A stretch of 64,000 nt of DNA from DASWZN01 sp036404435 (GCA_036404435.1 DASWZN010000060.1:124001-188000), one strand, 5' to 3'. Numbered from the stretch's first letter, positions 50,498-59,583 are shown. Notes: generated from the sequence alone by a model not told the origin. Program-made: numbers and translations.

Positions 50498-51105
50498 TCG
50501 GGCGTCCGGTGGCTTCGAGCATTCTGGCCGAGGAGCCGATCCGCGAGGGCCGGCTGGCTTCGCGCGGGAGCGGTCTCGGCCTGGCGCCGGTGATTCCCAA
50601 CGGAATGCGGGCCGTCGCGGTGAAGGTCAACGATGTGGTGGGCGTGGCGGGATTCGCGCTGCCAGGGATGCGGGTGGACGTGCTGGCCACCGGGCGGCCG
50701 GAAGGCGACAGCGCCGGCTCTGTCACCAAGACCATTTTGCAGGACATCCTGGTGCTGTCGGCGGGCCCGACCATCGAGCCGAGCGCGAACGGGCAAGCCA
50801 TCAACGCTCCCGTGGTGACTCTGCTGGTAACGCCGGAACAAGCCGAGACTCTCACGCTGGCGAGCGAGTGGCGCATTCAGCTTGTGCTCAGAAACGGCAG
50901 CGACCGCGCCATCGCGAACACGCCCGGCCGCGAGCTGTGGGAACTCTCGGGAACGACCCACAGGCACGCGGCGCCGGCCGCAACGCCGCCTCCCGGTCCC
51001 AGGCCCGTCGTGGTCCGGCTTCCGGCGCCGCGCCCTCCCGAAGAAGTGGTGGTTTTTCGCGGCACGCAGAGAACCGTGGAGCAGGTCGGAGTGCGAAACC
51101 CATGA
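50494..51105 (+). CDS. cpaB: CpaB/RcpC Tad pilus protein, C-terminal part (frameshifted)
   Basis: 203 aa from GTG 50494, which overlaps the stop of the N-terminal fragment as GTGA. It begins VIGRPVASSILAEEPI, the continuation of the SAF domain, then IPNGMRAVAVKVNDVVGVAG, LPGMRVDVLATGRP and VTLLVTPEQAETLTLASEW, all CpaB landmarks. A Pro-rich tail ends in an ATGA overlap with cpaC. It might be translated by re-initiation, but without the N-terminal anchor it would stay in the cytoplasm. Confidence 0.85.
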   Translation: MIGRPVASSILAEEPIREGRLASRGSGLGLAPVIPNGMRAVAVKVNDVVGVAGFALPGMRVDVLATGRPEGDSAGSVTKTILQDILVLSAGPTIEPSANGQAINAPVVTLLVTPEQAETLTLASEWRIQLVLRNGSDRAIANTPGRELWELSGTTHRHAAPAATPPPGPRPVVVRLPAPRPPEEVVVFRGTQRTVEQVGVRNP

Positions 51106-52454
51106 GAAACGGGATGTTGTGGATGGCTCTTGTGGCGCTGGCGGCCGCCGCGGGATGGGCCCGGGGGGACGGCGCGAACCTGGAGGTGGTGGCGGGCCGC
51201 AGCCTGGTGATCGATTACGCGGGCGATATCGGCCGCGTCGCCGCCAGCAATCCCGACGTCGCCGACGCCGTGGCGGTCTCTTCGCGCGAAGTTCTCGTCA
51301 ATGCCAAGACCCCCGGAACGGCCAGCATCGTGATCTGGTCCAGAGACGGCCTCCGCACCCTGTACGGCATTACGGTCGAGCAGAACCTCGAGTCCGTGCG
51401 GCAACTCCTGAAGAAGACCTTCCCGGACTGCAACATCGAGGTTCAGGGCGCCAAAGACTCGCTTTCCCTGACCGGCACGGTGCCGAACCAGGCTGCGGCC
51501 GACCGGGCCGCGGCACTGGTGGCGCCGTTCGCCAAAGCCGTGGTCGCGAACCTGCGCGTGGTCTCGCCGGGACCGGACAAGCAGGTCGTGTTGCGGGTGA
51601 AGTTCGCAGAGCTCAACCGCAGCGCCGCCACTTCTTTGGGTGTGAACCTGCTGTCGAGCGGTGTGGGCAATACGCCCGGCCTGATCTCAACCGGGCAGTT
51701 CCAGGCCCCCACTCTCGATTCGATCCAGACCCCGGTTGCGGGCAGCGGCGTTCCGGCGATCAGCAAGTTCACCGTGAGCGATGCGCTCAATATCTTCGCC
51801 TTCCGGCCCGACCTGAACCTGGGGATGTTCATCAAGGCCCTCCAGAACGACGGTGTGCTTCAGATTCTGGCCGAGCCGAACCTGGTGACCAGCGACGGCA
51901 AGGACGCCAGCTTCCTGGTGGGCGGCGAGTTTCCCGTCCCGGTGGTGCAAGGCGGCGCGAACGCCGGGGCGGTGACCATCATCTTCAAGGAGTACGGAAT
52001 CCGCCTGACGTTCCAGCCCCATATCACGGAACACAACACCATCCGCATGTACGTGAAGCCCGAGGTTTCGACCATCGACCTGACCAACGCCGTCCTGTAC
52101 TCCGGGTTCACGATTCCGGCCCTGGCGTCGCGCCGCATGGAGACCAACATCGAGCTGGGCCTGGACCAGAGCTTCTTGATCGCCGGTCTGATCGACCAGC
52201 GCGTGACCGAGCAGTTTTCGAAGATCCCCGGATTGGCCAGCATCCCGGTGCTGGGGACGCTGTTCAAGAGCCGTTCGGAGCAGAAGTCGGCGGAGGAGCT
52301 GATCGTGATGGTCACTCCGGAGATCGCCACGCCCGTGAGCCGCGAGGACGTGCAGCCGCTGCCGGCGATGCCGCGCAAGTTCATGCCGCTGGTGCTCCAT
52401 CCCGGCCCGAGCGCTGCGCCGCCCGTGGAGAAGCCCGCCTCCGGCGGGAAGTGA
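51102..52454 (+). CDS. cpaC: CpaC/RcpA secretin of the Tad pilus
   Basis: 450 aa from ATG 51102 (ATGA overlap with cpaB). Signal peptide WMALVALAAAAGWARG. Residues 25-100 are the BON/pilus-assembly N-domain (SLVIDYAGDIGRVAASNPDV). A second BON-like unit (NIEVQGAKDSLSLTGTVPNQ) follows. The secretin core begins at about 210 (VLQILAEPNLVTSDGKDASF; GGEFPVPVVQ) and ends with IPGLASIPVLGTLFKSRS and ELIVMVTPEIA. It forms the outer-membrane channel of the Tad/Flp system. Confidence 0.93.
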   Translation: MRNGMLWMALVALAAAAGWARGDGANLEVVAGRSLVIDYAGDIGRVAASNPDVADAVAVSSREVLVNAKTPGTASIVIWSRDGLRTLYGITVEQNLESVRQLLKKTFPDCNIEVQGAKDSLSLTGTVPNQAAADRAAALVAPFAKAVVANLRVVSPGPDKQVVLRVKFAELNRSAATSLGVNLLSSGVGNTPGLISTGQFQAPTLDSIQTPVAGSGVPAISKFTVSDALNIFAFRPDLNLGMFIKALQNDGVLQILAEPNLVTSDGKDASFLVGGEFPVPVVQGGANAGAVTIIFKEYGIRLTFQPHITEHNTIRMYVKPEVSTIDLTNAVLYSGFTIPALASRRMETNIELGLDQSFLIAGLIDQRVTEQFSKIPGLASIPVLGTLFKSRSEQKSAEELIVMVTPEIATPVSREDVQPLPAMPRKFMPLVLHPGPSAAPPVEKPASGGK

Positions 52455-52464
52455 CGGAATCCGT

Positions 52465-53622
52465 ATGCCCAGCGCCAGGAACAGCGCCGCCCGGCAACTC
52501 ACCGCGCTCATGATCGCGCCGGACCGCCAACTGGCGCGGCAGTTCGAGGAGAGCGCGACGGCGACGCGCGGCTTCCAGATCCTGGCCGATCTGAAGTCCT
52601 ATCCCTCGCAGCAGACCCTGGACATCCGGTTACGGCAACTCGAGCCCGAAGTGGTGCTGCTCGACCTGGCGACGGATCTCGAACAGGCGGCCGCGCTGGT
52701 CCGCTCGGTCACCGCCGCCAATCCCGCCATCCACGTGATCGGCTTGCACGCGCGCAACGATTCGGCGGCCATTGTCCGGTCGCTGCGCCAGGGAGCGAGC
52801 GAGTTCCTCTACGCGCCCTTCGAGGCCGCCATCCAGGAGCAGGCGCTGGCGCGCATCCGCAGGCTGATCGAGCCGCGGGTGCAGGCGCCACATGAGAGCG
52901 GAACGGTGGCCGTGTTCGCCAGCGCCAAGCCGGGTTCGGGGGCCTCGACGCTGGCCGCCCAGACCGCCTTCGCCCTGCGCCGCGCCTCCGCCGGCCGCGT
53001 GCTGCTGGCCGACCTGGACCCCATGAGCGGAACCGTGACCTTCTACCTGAAGGCGGCCGGGGCGGCCACGGGCGGCGTGGTCCCGGTGCGGCACGGGATC
53101 GACGTGTTTCCAGCCGGGATGGCGCCGGGCGATTCGCTGGATATCGCCCGCCTGCGGGAACTCCTCGGCCGCGCCCGCCGGGAGTACGGCTGGATCCTTC
53201 TGGACCTGCCCGCGATCTTCCATCGCGCCACCCTGCTGGCGCTGCGCGAAGCCGACCTGGCCTTTCTGGTGACCACCTCCGAGCTGCCCAGCCTGCACCT
53301 GGCGCGCAAGGCGATCAACCTCCTGGGACAGCTCGGCTGCGGCAAAGACCGGGTACGGGTTCTGGTGAACCGCGTGGCCAAGCGGAGCGGCCTCGCGCCG
53401 TCGGATGTCCAGAAGATCCTGGGAGCGCCGGTCCACCACAGTTTCCCCAACGACTACTCTTCGCTCGACCGCGCGCTGACCGAAGGCGAGCCGCTGGGCG
53501 CCGGCTGCGAGCTGGGAGGCGCCATCGAGGAGTTCGCCGGCGGCCTGGCCGAGACAGCCGCGGCCGGGCGGCGGAATCCGGCGGCGGAAGCCTCGCCCGC
53601 CCCGGCGGAGGTGCGTGCATGA
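52465..53622 (+). CDS. cpaE: CpaE/TadZ-like pilus localisation ATPase
   Basis: 385 aa. An N-terminal receiver-like domain (about 12-130, PEVVLLDLAT; ANPAIHVIGLHA) is followed by a MinD/ParA-type ATPase (about 145-370). The deviant Walker A reads FASAKPGSGASTLAAQ: the signature Lys155 is kept but the second Lys before Ser161 is Ala160. Walker A' is LLADLDPMSGT and the B motif WILLDLPA. TadZ-type proteins place the pilus machine at the cell pole. It overlaps cpaF by ATGA. Confidence 0.9.
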   Translation: MPSARNSAARQLTALMIAPDRQLARQFEESATATRGFQILADLKSYPSQQTLDIRLRQLEPEVVLLDLATDLEQAAALVRSVTAANPAIHVIGLHARNDSAAIVRSLRQGASEFLYAPFEAAIQEQALARIRRLIEPRVQAPHESGTVAVFASAKPGSGASTLAAQTAFALRRASAGRVLLADLDPMSGTVTFYLKAAGAATGGVVPVRHGIDVFPAGMAPGDSLDIARLRELLGRARREYGWILLDLPAIFHRATLLALREADLAFLVTTSELPSLHLARKAINLLGQLGCGKDRVRVLVNRVAKRSGLAPSDVQKILGAPVHHSFPNDYSSLDRALTEGEPLGAGCELGGAIEEFAGGLAETAAAGRRNPAAEASPAPAEVRA

Positions 53623-54986
53623 ACTCCACGCTGCAAAGCGGCCCGGAACGGAAAACGCCGCTCACCTGGGACCAGCGCATCCTACAGAACGCGGGCCGCC
53701 CCAGGACCTCGCTCAAGCCCGAGTGCCAGGAGCTGAAGTTCTCGCTGCACCGCAAGCTGCTCGACCGCATCAACCTGGAGGCGCTGGCCACCATCGACAA
53801 CCAGCGCGTGCGGGGCGAGGTGCGCCAGGCGCTGGTCTCTCTGATGGACGGGGAGCCCACGCTATTGAGCGCGCTCGACAAGCAGCAGGTCATTGACGAG
53901 GTGCTGGACGAAGTGTTCGGGCTGGTTCCGCTCGAGCCGCTGCTCGAAGACCCCACCATTTCCGACATCCTGGTCAATTCGCACCGCCAGGTGTACGTCG
54001 AGCGCAAGGGCGTGCTGGAGCTGACCAGCGTGCGCTTCCGCGACGACCAGCACCTGTTGCGGATCATCGACAAGATCGTCTCGCAGGTGGGACGGAGGAT
54101 CGACGAATCGACGCCCATGGTGGACGCGCGGCTGAGCGACGGCTCGCGCGTGAACGCCGTGATTGCGCCGCTGGCCATCGACGGGCCGGTGCTCTCGGTG
54201 CGCCGCTTCAGCGCCGATAAGCTGATGCCGGCCGATCTGGTGGAACGCCGGGCCATGATGCCGGCCATGATGGAGCTGCTCGAGGCGGCGGTGCGCGCGC
54301 GGCTGAACATCATCATCTCGGGTGGCACCGGTGCGGGCAAGACCACGCTGCTCAATGCGCTTTCGGCGTTCATTTCGCCCAAGGAACGCGTCATCACCAT
54401 CGAGGATGCGGCCGAGTTGCAGCTCAAGCAACCGCACGTGGTGCGCCTGGAGACGCGGCCTCCCAACCTGGAGGGACACGGGGCGGTGCGCCAGCGCGAG
54501 CTGCTCATCAACAGCCTGCGCATGCGTCCCGACCGCATCATCTGCGGCGAGGTGCGCGGCGAGGAAGCGCTCGATATGCTGCAGGCCATGAACACGGGCC
54601 ACGAGGGTTCGCTCACCACCGTCCACGCCAACACGCCCCGGGATGCCGTGGGCCGTCTGGAGGTGATGGTCACCTTTGCGGCGGCCAACATGCCCATGAT
54701 CTCGATCCGGCAGCAGATCGCGAGCGCCGTGCACCTGCTGGTGCAGGCGGCGCGGCTGAGCGACGGTTCCCGGCGCGTGGTCAGCATCACCGAAGTAACC
54801 GGGATGGAGGGCGACATGCTGACCCTGCAGGACATTTTCGTTTTCGAAAAGCTGGGCATCGCCGAGGACGGGCGCGTGCTGGGGCGTTTCACCGCCACCG
54901 GCATCCGGCCGAAGTTCTGCGAGAAGCTCATGGCCGCGGGCATCCGGCTCCAGGCGGGGATGTTCGACGAAATGATGGAGGTCTGA
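53619..54986 (+). CDS. cpaF: CpaF/TadA secretion ATPase
   Basis: 455 aa. GSPII/T4SS-type hexameric ATPase that powers pilus assembly at the cytoplasmic face. An N-terminal helical domain, then LLEDPTISDILVNSHRQVYV, the P-loop ISGGTGAGKTTLLNAL (about 232-247), Asp box ITIEDAAELQL, Walker B PDRIICGEVRGEEALDML and the His box TGHEGSLTTVHANTP. All elements are intact. It is coupled upstream to cpaE and followed 25 bases later by tadB. Confidence 0.95.
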   Translation: MNSTLQSGPERKTPLTWDQRILQNAGRPRTSLKPECQELKFSLHRKLLDRINLEALATIDNQRVRGEVRQALVSLMDGEPTLLSALDKQQVIDEVLDEVFGLVPLEPLLEDPTISDILVNSHRQVYVERKGVLELTSVRFRDDQHLLRIIDKIVSQVGRRIDESTPMVDARLSDGSRVNAVIAPLAIDGPVLSVRRFSADKLMPADLVERRAMMPAMMELLEAAVRARLNIIISGGTGAGKTTLLNALSAFISPKERVITIEDAAELQLKQPHVVRLETRPPNLEGHGAVRQRELLINSLRMRPDRIICGEVRGEEALDMLQAMNTGHEGSLTTVHANTPRDAVGRLEVMVTFAAANMPMISIRQQIASAVHLLVQAARLSDGSRRVVSITEVTGMEGDMLTLQDIFVFEKLGIAEDGRVLGRFTATGIRPKFCEKLMAAGIRLQAGMFDEMMEV

Positions 54987-55011
54987 AGGGGACCATGCGG
55001 GATCGTTGACG

Positions 55012-55980
55012 ATGTTGCCGTTTGTCGCAGTCACGGTAGCTTTCTGGGGCCTGATCGCCTTCGCGTGGTGGACCTGGTCGCGCCGGCGCTGGGGGCCGGA
55101 TCTCGAGCGCGTTCGGGCGCGTCTGGCGAGCGGGGAGCGCGCCACGGGAAAACCGCGTCAGGGGCCGGCGCTGATCGAAAGGGAGGAGCAGGTTGCCGGC
55201 AAGATGGTAGCCCGCCTACTGTTGCGGCTCCGGCTGAACGAGCGTCTGAAAGCTCTGGTCGAGCAGGCCGGGTTGAAATGGAACGTGGCGCGAACCATCC
55301 ACGCCTCCCTGGGACTGTTCCTGGCGGGGTTTGCCGGCGTCTGGTTCCTGCAGCCGTTTTACCGCGAGGCCGCGCCGGTGGCGGGACTGATTCTGGGGGC
55401 GTTGCCGGTGAGCGCCGTCCTGCGCCAGCGCAAGGCGCGGCTGCACAAATTCGAGGAACAGTTCCCGGAGGCGCTGGAGTTCCTGGCCCGCGCCATGCGG
55501 GCCGGGCACGCCTTCTCGGTCTCGCTCGAGATGATCCACTCCGAGTTCCAGGACCCGGTTGCGGGCGAGTTCAAACGCACTTTCGACGAGCAGAACCTGG
55601 GCATGCCGCTCGATGCGGCGCTGGTCAAGATGGGCGAGCGCGTACCCCTGCTGGACGTGCAGTTCTTCATCTCGGCCGTGACCTTGCAGAAGCGCACCGG
55701 CGGAAACCTGGCGGAGGTGCTCGACAAATTGGCCTCGCTCATCCGGGAGCGGTTCAAACTGCGGGGGCGAATCAAGGCCATCAGCGCGCATGGCCGGATG
55801 ACGGGCGCCGCGCTGACCACGATCCCCATCGCGGTGGGCATCCTGATGTGCTACGTCAACCCGGGCTACGCGCAGTTCTTCGCCCACGACGAAACCGGCA
55901 AGACCATGCTGGGAGTGGCGGCCGCGCTGCAGGTGGTCGGCTACGCCGTGATCCAGAAGATCGTGACCATCGAGGTCTGA
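55012..55980 (+). CDS. tadB: TadB inner-membrane platform protein
   Basis: 322 aa from ATG 55012; TTG 55006 is an alternative. T2SSF-type protein: N-terminal helix VTVAFWGLIAFAWWTW, two helices at about 95-140 (GLFLAGFAGVWFLQPF; VAGLILGALPVSAVL), the conserved cytoplasmic block FPEALEFLARAMRAGHAFSV with FEQNLGMPL-type FDEQNLGMPLDAALVKMGER, and C-terminal helices. It forms the inner-membrane base of the Tad pilus with TadC. Only two bases separate it from tadC. Confidence 0.93.
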   Translation: MLPFVAVTVAFWGLIAFAWWTWSRRRWGPDLERVRARLASGERATGKPRQGPALIEREEQVAGKMVARLLLRLRLNERLKALVEQAGLKWNVARTIHASLGLFLAGFAGVWFLQPFYREAAPVAGLILGALPVSAVLRQRKARLHKFEEQFPEALEFLARAMRAGHAFSVSLEMIHSEFQDPVAGEFKRTFDEQNLGMPLDAALVKMGERVPLLDVQFFISAVTLQKRTGGNLAEVLDKLASLIRERFKLRGRIKAISAHGRMTGAALTTIPIAVGILMCYVNPGYAQFFAHDETGKTMLGVAAALQVVGYAVIQKIVTIEV

Positions 55981-55982
55981 GC

Positions 55983-56903
55983 ATGGAACTTCTGGCCGCG
56001 CTCCTGCTGTTTGCGACCATAGCGGCCGCCTTCATCTTCGTGGGGTCGCGCTACTGGGTGCGCCCCAAAGCGGCCATCGAGCGGGTGACCGAAGGTTCGC
56101 CCGGATCGAGTGTGCGCGGGCGGGTGCACCCGGGCGCCGCCTTCCGCGGCTTGATGGGTCGGTTGGGGACGGTTCTGCCGGCTTCGGCGCGGGACGCGTC
56201 CCTGGTCGAGCGCCGGCTGATCCGGGCCGGATTCCGCGGGTCCGGCGCGCTGAAGACGTTTTACGGCAGCAAGGTGTTCCTGGCGGTTCTGCTGCCCGTT
56301 TTGACGCTGGCGATCGGACCGCAGGCCGGACTTCCCGAGGAGAACCGCATGCTGGCGGTCGCGCTAGCCGTGGCGGCTGGGTTCCTGGGTCCCAACGAGT
56401 TCGTCCGCATGAGCGGCCGGTGCCGCCAGAGGCAGATCCGGCGGGCGCTCCCCAACGCGCTCGACCTGATGGTGGTGTGCGTCGAATCGGGTCTGGGGCT
56501 GGACCAGGCCATCATGCAGACGGCCAAGGAGTTGCGGCGGGCCCACCCGGAGATCAGCCAGGAGCTCGCCCAGGTGAACTTCGAGCTCAAGGCCGGCAAA
56601 CGCCGCGTCGAGGCGCTGCGCAATCTGGCCGAGCGTTGCGCGGTCGCCGAGCTCAAGAAACTGGTGGCGGTGCTGGTCCAGGCAGACCGTTTCGGCACCG
56701 GCATCGCGCAGACGCTACGCGAGCACTCCGATTACATGCGCGTGCAGGCGCGGCAGGTGGCCGAGGAGAAGGCGGCCAAGCTGGGAGTGAAGTTGATCTT
56801 TCCGATTTTCTTCTGTATTCTGCCCTCCCTATTTGTCGTGACGGTGGGGCCGGTATTCGTCCGCATCTCGCGGGAACTGCTTCCGATGATGCGCAACATG
56901 TAG
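55983..56903 (+). CDS. tadC: TadC inner-membrane platform protein
   Basis: 306 aa, T2SSF family. N-terminal helix LLAALLLFATIAAAFIFVGS, helices at about 95-130, the core LPNALDLMVVCVESGLGLDQ and QADRFGTGIAQTLREHSDYM, and a last helix KLIFPIFFCILPSLFVVTVG. Paralogous to TadB and its partner in the membrane platform. No flp pilin, tadV peptidase or pseudopilin genes follow within the window. Confidence 0.93.
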   Translation: MELLAALLLFATIAAAFIFVGSRYWVRPKAAIERVTEGSPGSSVRGRVHPGAAFRGLMGRLGTVLPASARDASLVERRLIRAGFRGSGALKTFYGSKVFLAVLLPVLTLAIGPQAGLPEENRMLAVALAVAAGFLGPNEFVRMSGRCRQRQIRRALPNALDLMVVCVESGLGLDQAIMQTAKELRRAHPEISQELAQVNFELKAGKRRVEALRNLAERCAVAELKKLVAVLVQADRFGTGIAQTLREHSDYMRVQARQVAEEKAAKLGVKLIFPIFFCILPSLFVVTVGPVFVRISRELLPMMRNM

Positions 56904-56948
56904 CCAAGGCGCCGGTTTCGGCCGGCCCGAACCTAAAAAGGAGACTCT

Positions 56949-57041
56949 ATGCAACCGGGAACGATTCGTCTGATCTGTGCGCTGCTGGGCGTATTGCTGA
57001 TAGCGCTGATCGTCTTGCGCCGGCGCAAGCACGCCGAATAG
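56949..57041 (+). CDS. 30-aa single-span membrane peptide
   Basis: 30 aa from ATG 56949. A strong Shine-Dalgarno AAGGAG (56938-56943) lies 5 bases before the ATG, better than most genes here. The peptide is a single hydrophobic helix (LICALLGVLLIALIVL) followed by a basic tail RRRKHAE, so N-out/C-in insertion is predicted. It lies 45 bases after tadC. It is too short to be an Flp pilin and has no G/E processing site. Possibly a small regulatory or assembly subunit of the Tad machine (inference). Confidence 0.6.
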   Translation: MQPGTIRLICALLGVLLIALIVLRRRKHAE

Positions 57042-57087
57042 CGGCGCGTCGATGGCCGGCAGCCGATGCCGGATCGCCGATGGCGAG

Positions 57088-57115
57088 GGGCGCCCGCAGC
57101 CCGATCCGGGCGCCC
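57088..57115. repeat. Perfect 9-bp inverted repeat (possible terminator)
   Basis: GGGCGCCCG (57088-57096) and CGGGCGCCC (57107-57115) flank a 10-base loop. No T-run follows, so Rho-independent termination is uncertain; it would end the Tad operon. The remainder of 57042-57339 shows no gene I can support. Confidence 0.5.
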
Positions 57116-57339
57116 GACTGTTGCAGGCTCGAAGACTTGTGCCGTTGGTCCAGGCTGCCGCGGCCGAGGACGCCCAGACTTGACGCCTCTCTGCGCGAGC
57201 TGTGGGAGGCCGCCGGGCCCGCGGACCTCCTCCTCCAGCCGGCAGTCCTGAACGATCCAACCGCCAGATCGACTCTCAGCTCGGTTCTCGTTCCGATGCG
57301 GCGGCCCGGCCGCGTGTACGATAGAGTCTCGGAGGTCCC

Positions 57340-59583
57340 TTGCAACTATCGAGTCTGAAGTGTGCGGGCGCGCTCGCCCTCGTTCTCGTCGCATCCGCGC
57401 CGGCCCAGGACGAGGTCAACCGGCGCGCCAACGCGCTGCTAGCCGAAATGACGCTGGAGGAAAAGATCGGCCAGCTCAACCAGCTTTTCGTGTTCGGGCC
57501 GCCGCCAGAAGGCCTGGTACGCAAGGGCGCGATCGGCTCGCTGCTGTTCGTCTCCGACCCGGCCGTCGTCAACCGGCTGCAACACGCCGCCGTCGAGGGG
57601 ACGCGCCTGCACATCCCCATTCTCTTCGGGTTCGACGTGATTCACGGCTGGCGAAGCATTTTCCCGGTCCCCATCGCCATGGCGGCTTCGTGGGACCCGG
57701 CGCTAGTGGAACAAGCCCAGACGGTCGCCGCGCGCGAGGCCTACGCGGTTGGAATCCGCTGGACCTTCGCCCCGATGGTGGATATCGCCCGCGACCCGCG
57801 CTGGGGCCGCATCGTCGAGGGCGCCGGTGAAGATCCCTTTCTGGGTTCGGCCATGGCGCGCGCCCAGGTCCGCGGATTCCAGGGGCCCGTCATCGGTAGC
57901 ACCGACCGACTGCTGGCCTGCGTGAAGCACTTCGCCGCTTACGGCGCCGGCGACGGCGGGCGCGACTACGACTCCGTGTTCCTTTCCGACGATTCCCTGC
58001 GTAACGTCTACCTGGAGCCCTACCGCGCCGCTGTCGAGGCCGGGGCCGCCAGCGTCATGAGCGCCTACATGGATCTGAACGGCGTGCCCGCCACGGGCAA
58101 CCGCTTCCTCCTCCAGGACGTCCTCCGCCGCGACTGGGGCTTTGAGGGCTTCGTGGTCAGCGACGCCTTCGCCGTGAGGAGCCTCACCATTCACGGCTTC
58201 TCCCGCGACGATAGCGACGCGGCCGTCCGCGCGCTGACCGCCGGCGTCGATATGGACATGGGTGGCCGCAGCTACCTCACGGAACTCGCCGCGCTGGTCC
58301 AGGACGGGCGCATCCCGATGGCGACCGTCGACGATTCGGTGCGCCGCATTCTGGCCGCCAAGATTCGCGTCGGGCTCTTCGAGAGCCCCTATGTGGACGA
58401 GGCCAGGGCCAAAGAGGTACTCAGCGCGCCGGAGCACCGCCGGTTGGCGCGCATCGCCGCCTCCCGTTCCGCCGTTCTGCTGAGGAACGAGGGGCAGCTG
58501 CTCCCGCTGGACAAGGCCAGGGTCTCGTCGATCGCAGTCATCGGCCCGCTGGCCGACTCCCGCATAGACACTGCCGGCTCCTGGACCTTCGCGAACGACC
58601 CCGCCGAGACCGTCACGCTGCTTGAAGGGATTCGCAAGAGCGTGCCCTCCGGCGTTCGCGTGGAGTACGCCCGGGGAGGCGAGATCCGGCGCACGATCCG
58701 CGGGCCCTTCGACAGAGGGCCCATAGCCGCTCCCGCGACGGCCGCCCAGACCGACGAAGAGATCCGGCAGGCCGTCGAGCTGGCCCGCCGCTCGGACGTG
58801 GCGGTGCTGGCGCTGGGCGAACTTCAGAACATGAGCGGCGAGGCCGCCTCCCGCGCCTCGCTGGACCTGCCGGGCCGCCAGGAGCAGCTTCTCGAGGCGG
58901 TGACCGCCACCGGCAAGCCGGTCGTGCTGGTCCTGATCAATGGACGCCCTCTCGATCTCTCCTGGGCCTCCGGGCACGTCCCGGCGATCCTCGAAGCTTG
59001 GCATCCCGGCGCCCAGGGCGGCAACGCCGTGACCGACCTTCTCTTCGGCGACGCCAATCCCGGCGGCAAGCTGCCCTTCAGTTGGCCGCGCAGCGTGGGC
59101 CAGATCCCTATCTACTACGCGCACAACCTGACCCAGGACCCCGAAACGCGCCCGGGCTTCACCTCGCGCTATTGGGACCAGCTCAGCTCGCCACTCTACC
59201 CCTTCGGCTTCGGTCTCAGCTACTCGAAGTTCGCGTTCTCGAACCTCAGCCTGAGCCGGGCGCAGGTACCGCTCGGCCAGCAGTTCGAGGCATCCGTCGA
59301 TGTCGAGAATACCGGCTCGCGGGTGGGCGACGAAGTGGTGCAGCTCTACATCCACCAGAGGGCCGGCAGCACTTCGCGCCCCGTGCGGGAGTTGAAAGGC
59401 TTCGAGCGCCTCGCCCTGGCGCCCGGCGAAAAGAAAACTGTGCGCTTCACGCTCGACAAAGCGAGGCTCAGTTTCTGGAGCACGCCGGAGAAGAAGTGGG
59501 TACAGGAGCCCGAGGCCTTCGACCTCTGGATCGGCGACGATTCGACGGCATCGCTGCACGCAGGCTTCCAGGTAACCCAGTAG
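57340..59583 (+). CDS. Secreted GH3 beta-glucosidase (BglX-like)
   Basis: 747 aa from TTG 57340, with GGAGG upstream (57331-57335). Signal peptide ALALVLVASAPAQ. The GH3 N-terminal barrel has LEEKIGQLNQLFVFG, FGFDVIHGWRSIFPVPIAMA, DPRWGRIVEGAGEDPFL and CVKHFAAYGAGDGGRDYDSV; the catalytic nucleophile is Asp275 in GFVVSDAFAV. The C-terminal GH3 domain (NEGQLLPLDKARVSSIAVIG; WHPGAQGGNAVTDLLFGD) and a fibronectin-III-like end (GFGLSYSKFAF; VQLYIHQRAGS) complete the BglX form. It likely hydrolyses beta-glucosides in the periplasm. Confidence 0.95.
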   Translation: MQLSSLKCAGALALVLVASAPAQDEVNRRANALLAEMTLEEKIGQLNQLFVFGPPPEGLVRKGAIGSLLFVSDPAVVNRLQHAAVEGTRLHIPILFGFDVIHGWRSIFPVPIAMAASWDPALVEQAQTVAAREAYAVGIRWTFAPMVDIARDPRWGRIVEGAGEDPFLGSAMARAQVRGFQGPVIGSTDRLLACVKHFAAYGAGDGGRDYDSVFLSDDSLRNVYLEPYRAAVEAGAASVMSAYMDLNGVPATGNRFLLQDVLRRDWGFEGFVVSDAFAVRSLTIHGFSRDDSDAAVRALTAGVDMDMGGRSYLTELAALVQDGRIPMATVDDSVRRILAAKIRVGLFESPYVDEARAKEVLSAPEHRRLARIAASRSAVLLRNEGQLLPLDKARVSSIAVIGPLADSRIDTAGSWTFANDPAETVTLLEGIRKSVPSGVRVEYARGGEIRRTIRGPFDRGPIAAPATAAQTDEEIRQAVELARRSDVAVLALGELQNMSGEAASRASLDLPGRQEQLLEAVTATGKPVVLVLINGRPLDLSWASGHVPAILEAWHPGAQGGNAVTDLLFGDANPGGKLPFSWPRSVGQIPIYYAHNLTQDPETRPGFTSRYWDQLSSPLYPFGFGLSYSKFAFSNLSLSRAQVPLGQQFEASVDVENTGSRVGDEVVQLYIHQRAGSTSRPVRELKGFERLALAPGEKKTVRFTLDKARLSFWSTPEKKWVQEPEAFDLWIGDDSTASLHAGFQVTQ

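Noticed and set aside
56949..57041. Small ORF after tadC as the Flp pilin
   Set aside because: Too short, no Gly/Glu processing site or conserved pilin helix; kept as a separate small membrane peptide.
57042..57339. Coding frame between the small membrane peptide and GH3
   Set aside because: The open stretches there have no start with a ribosome site and no recognisable motif; only a 9-bp inverted repeat is supported.
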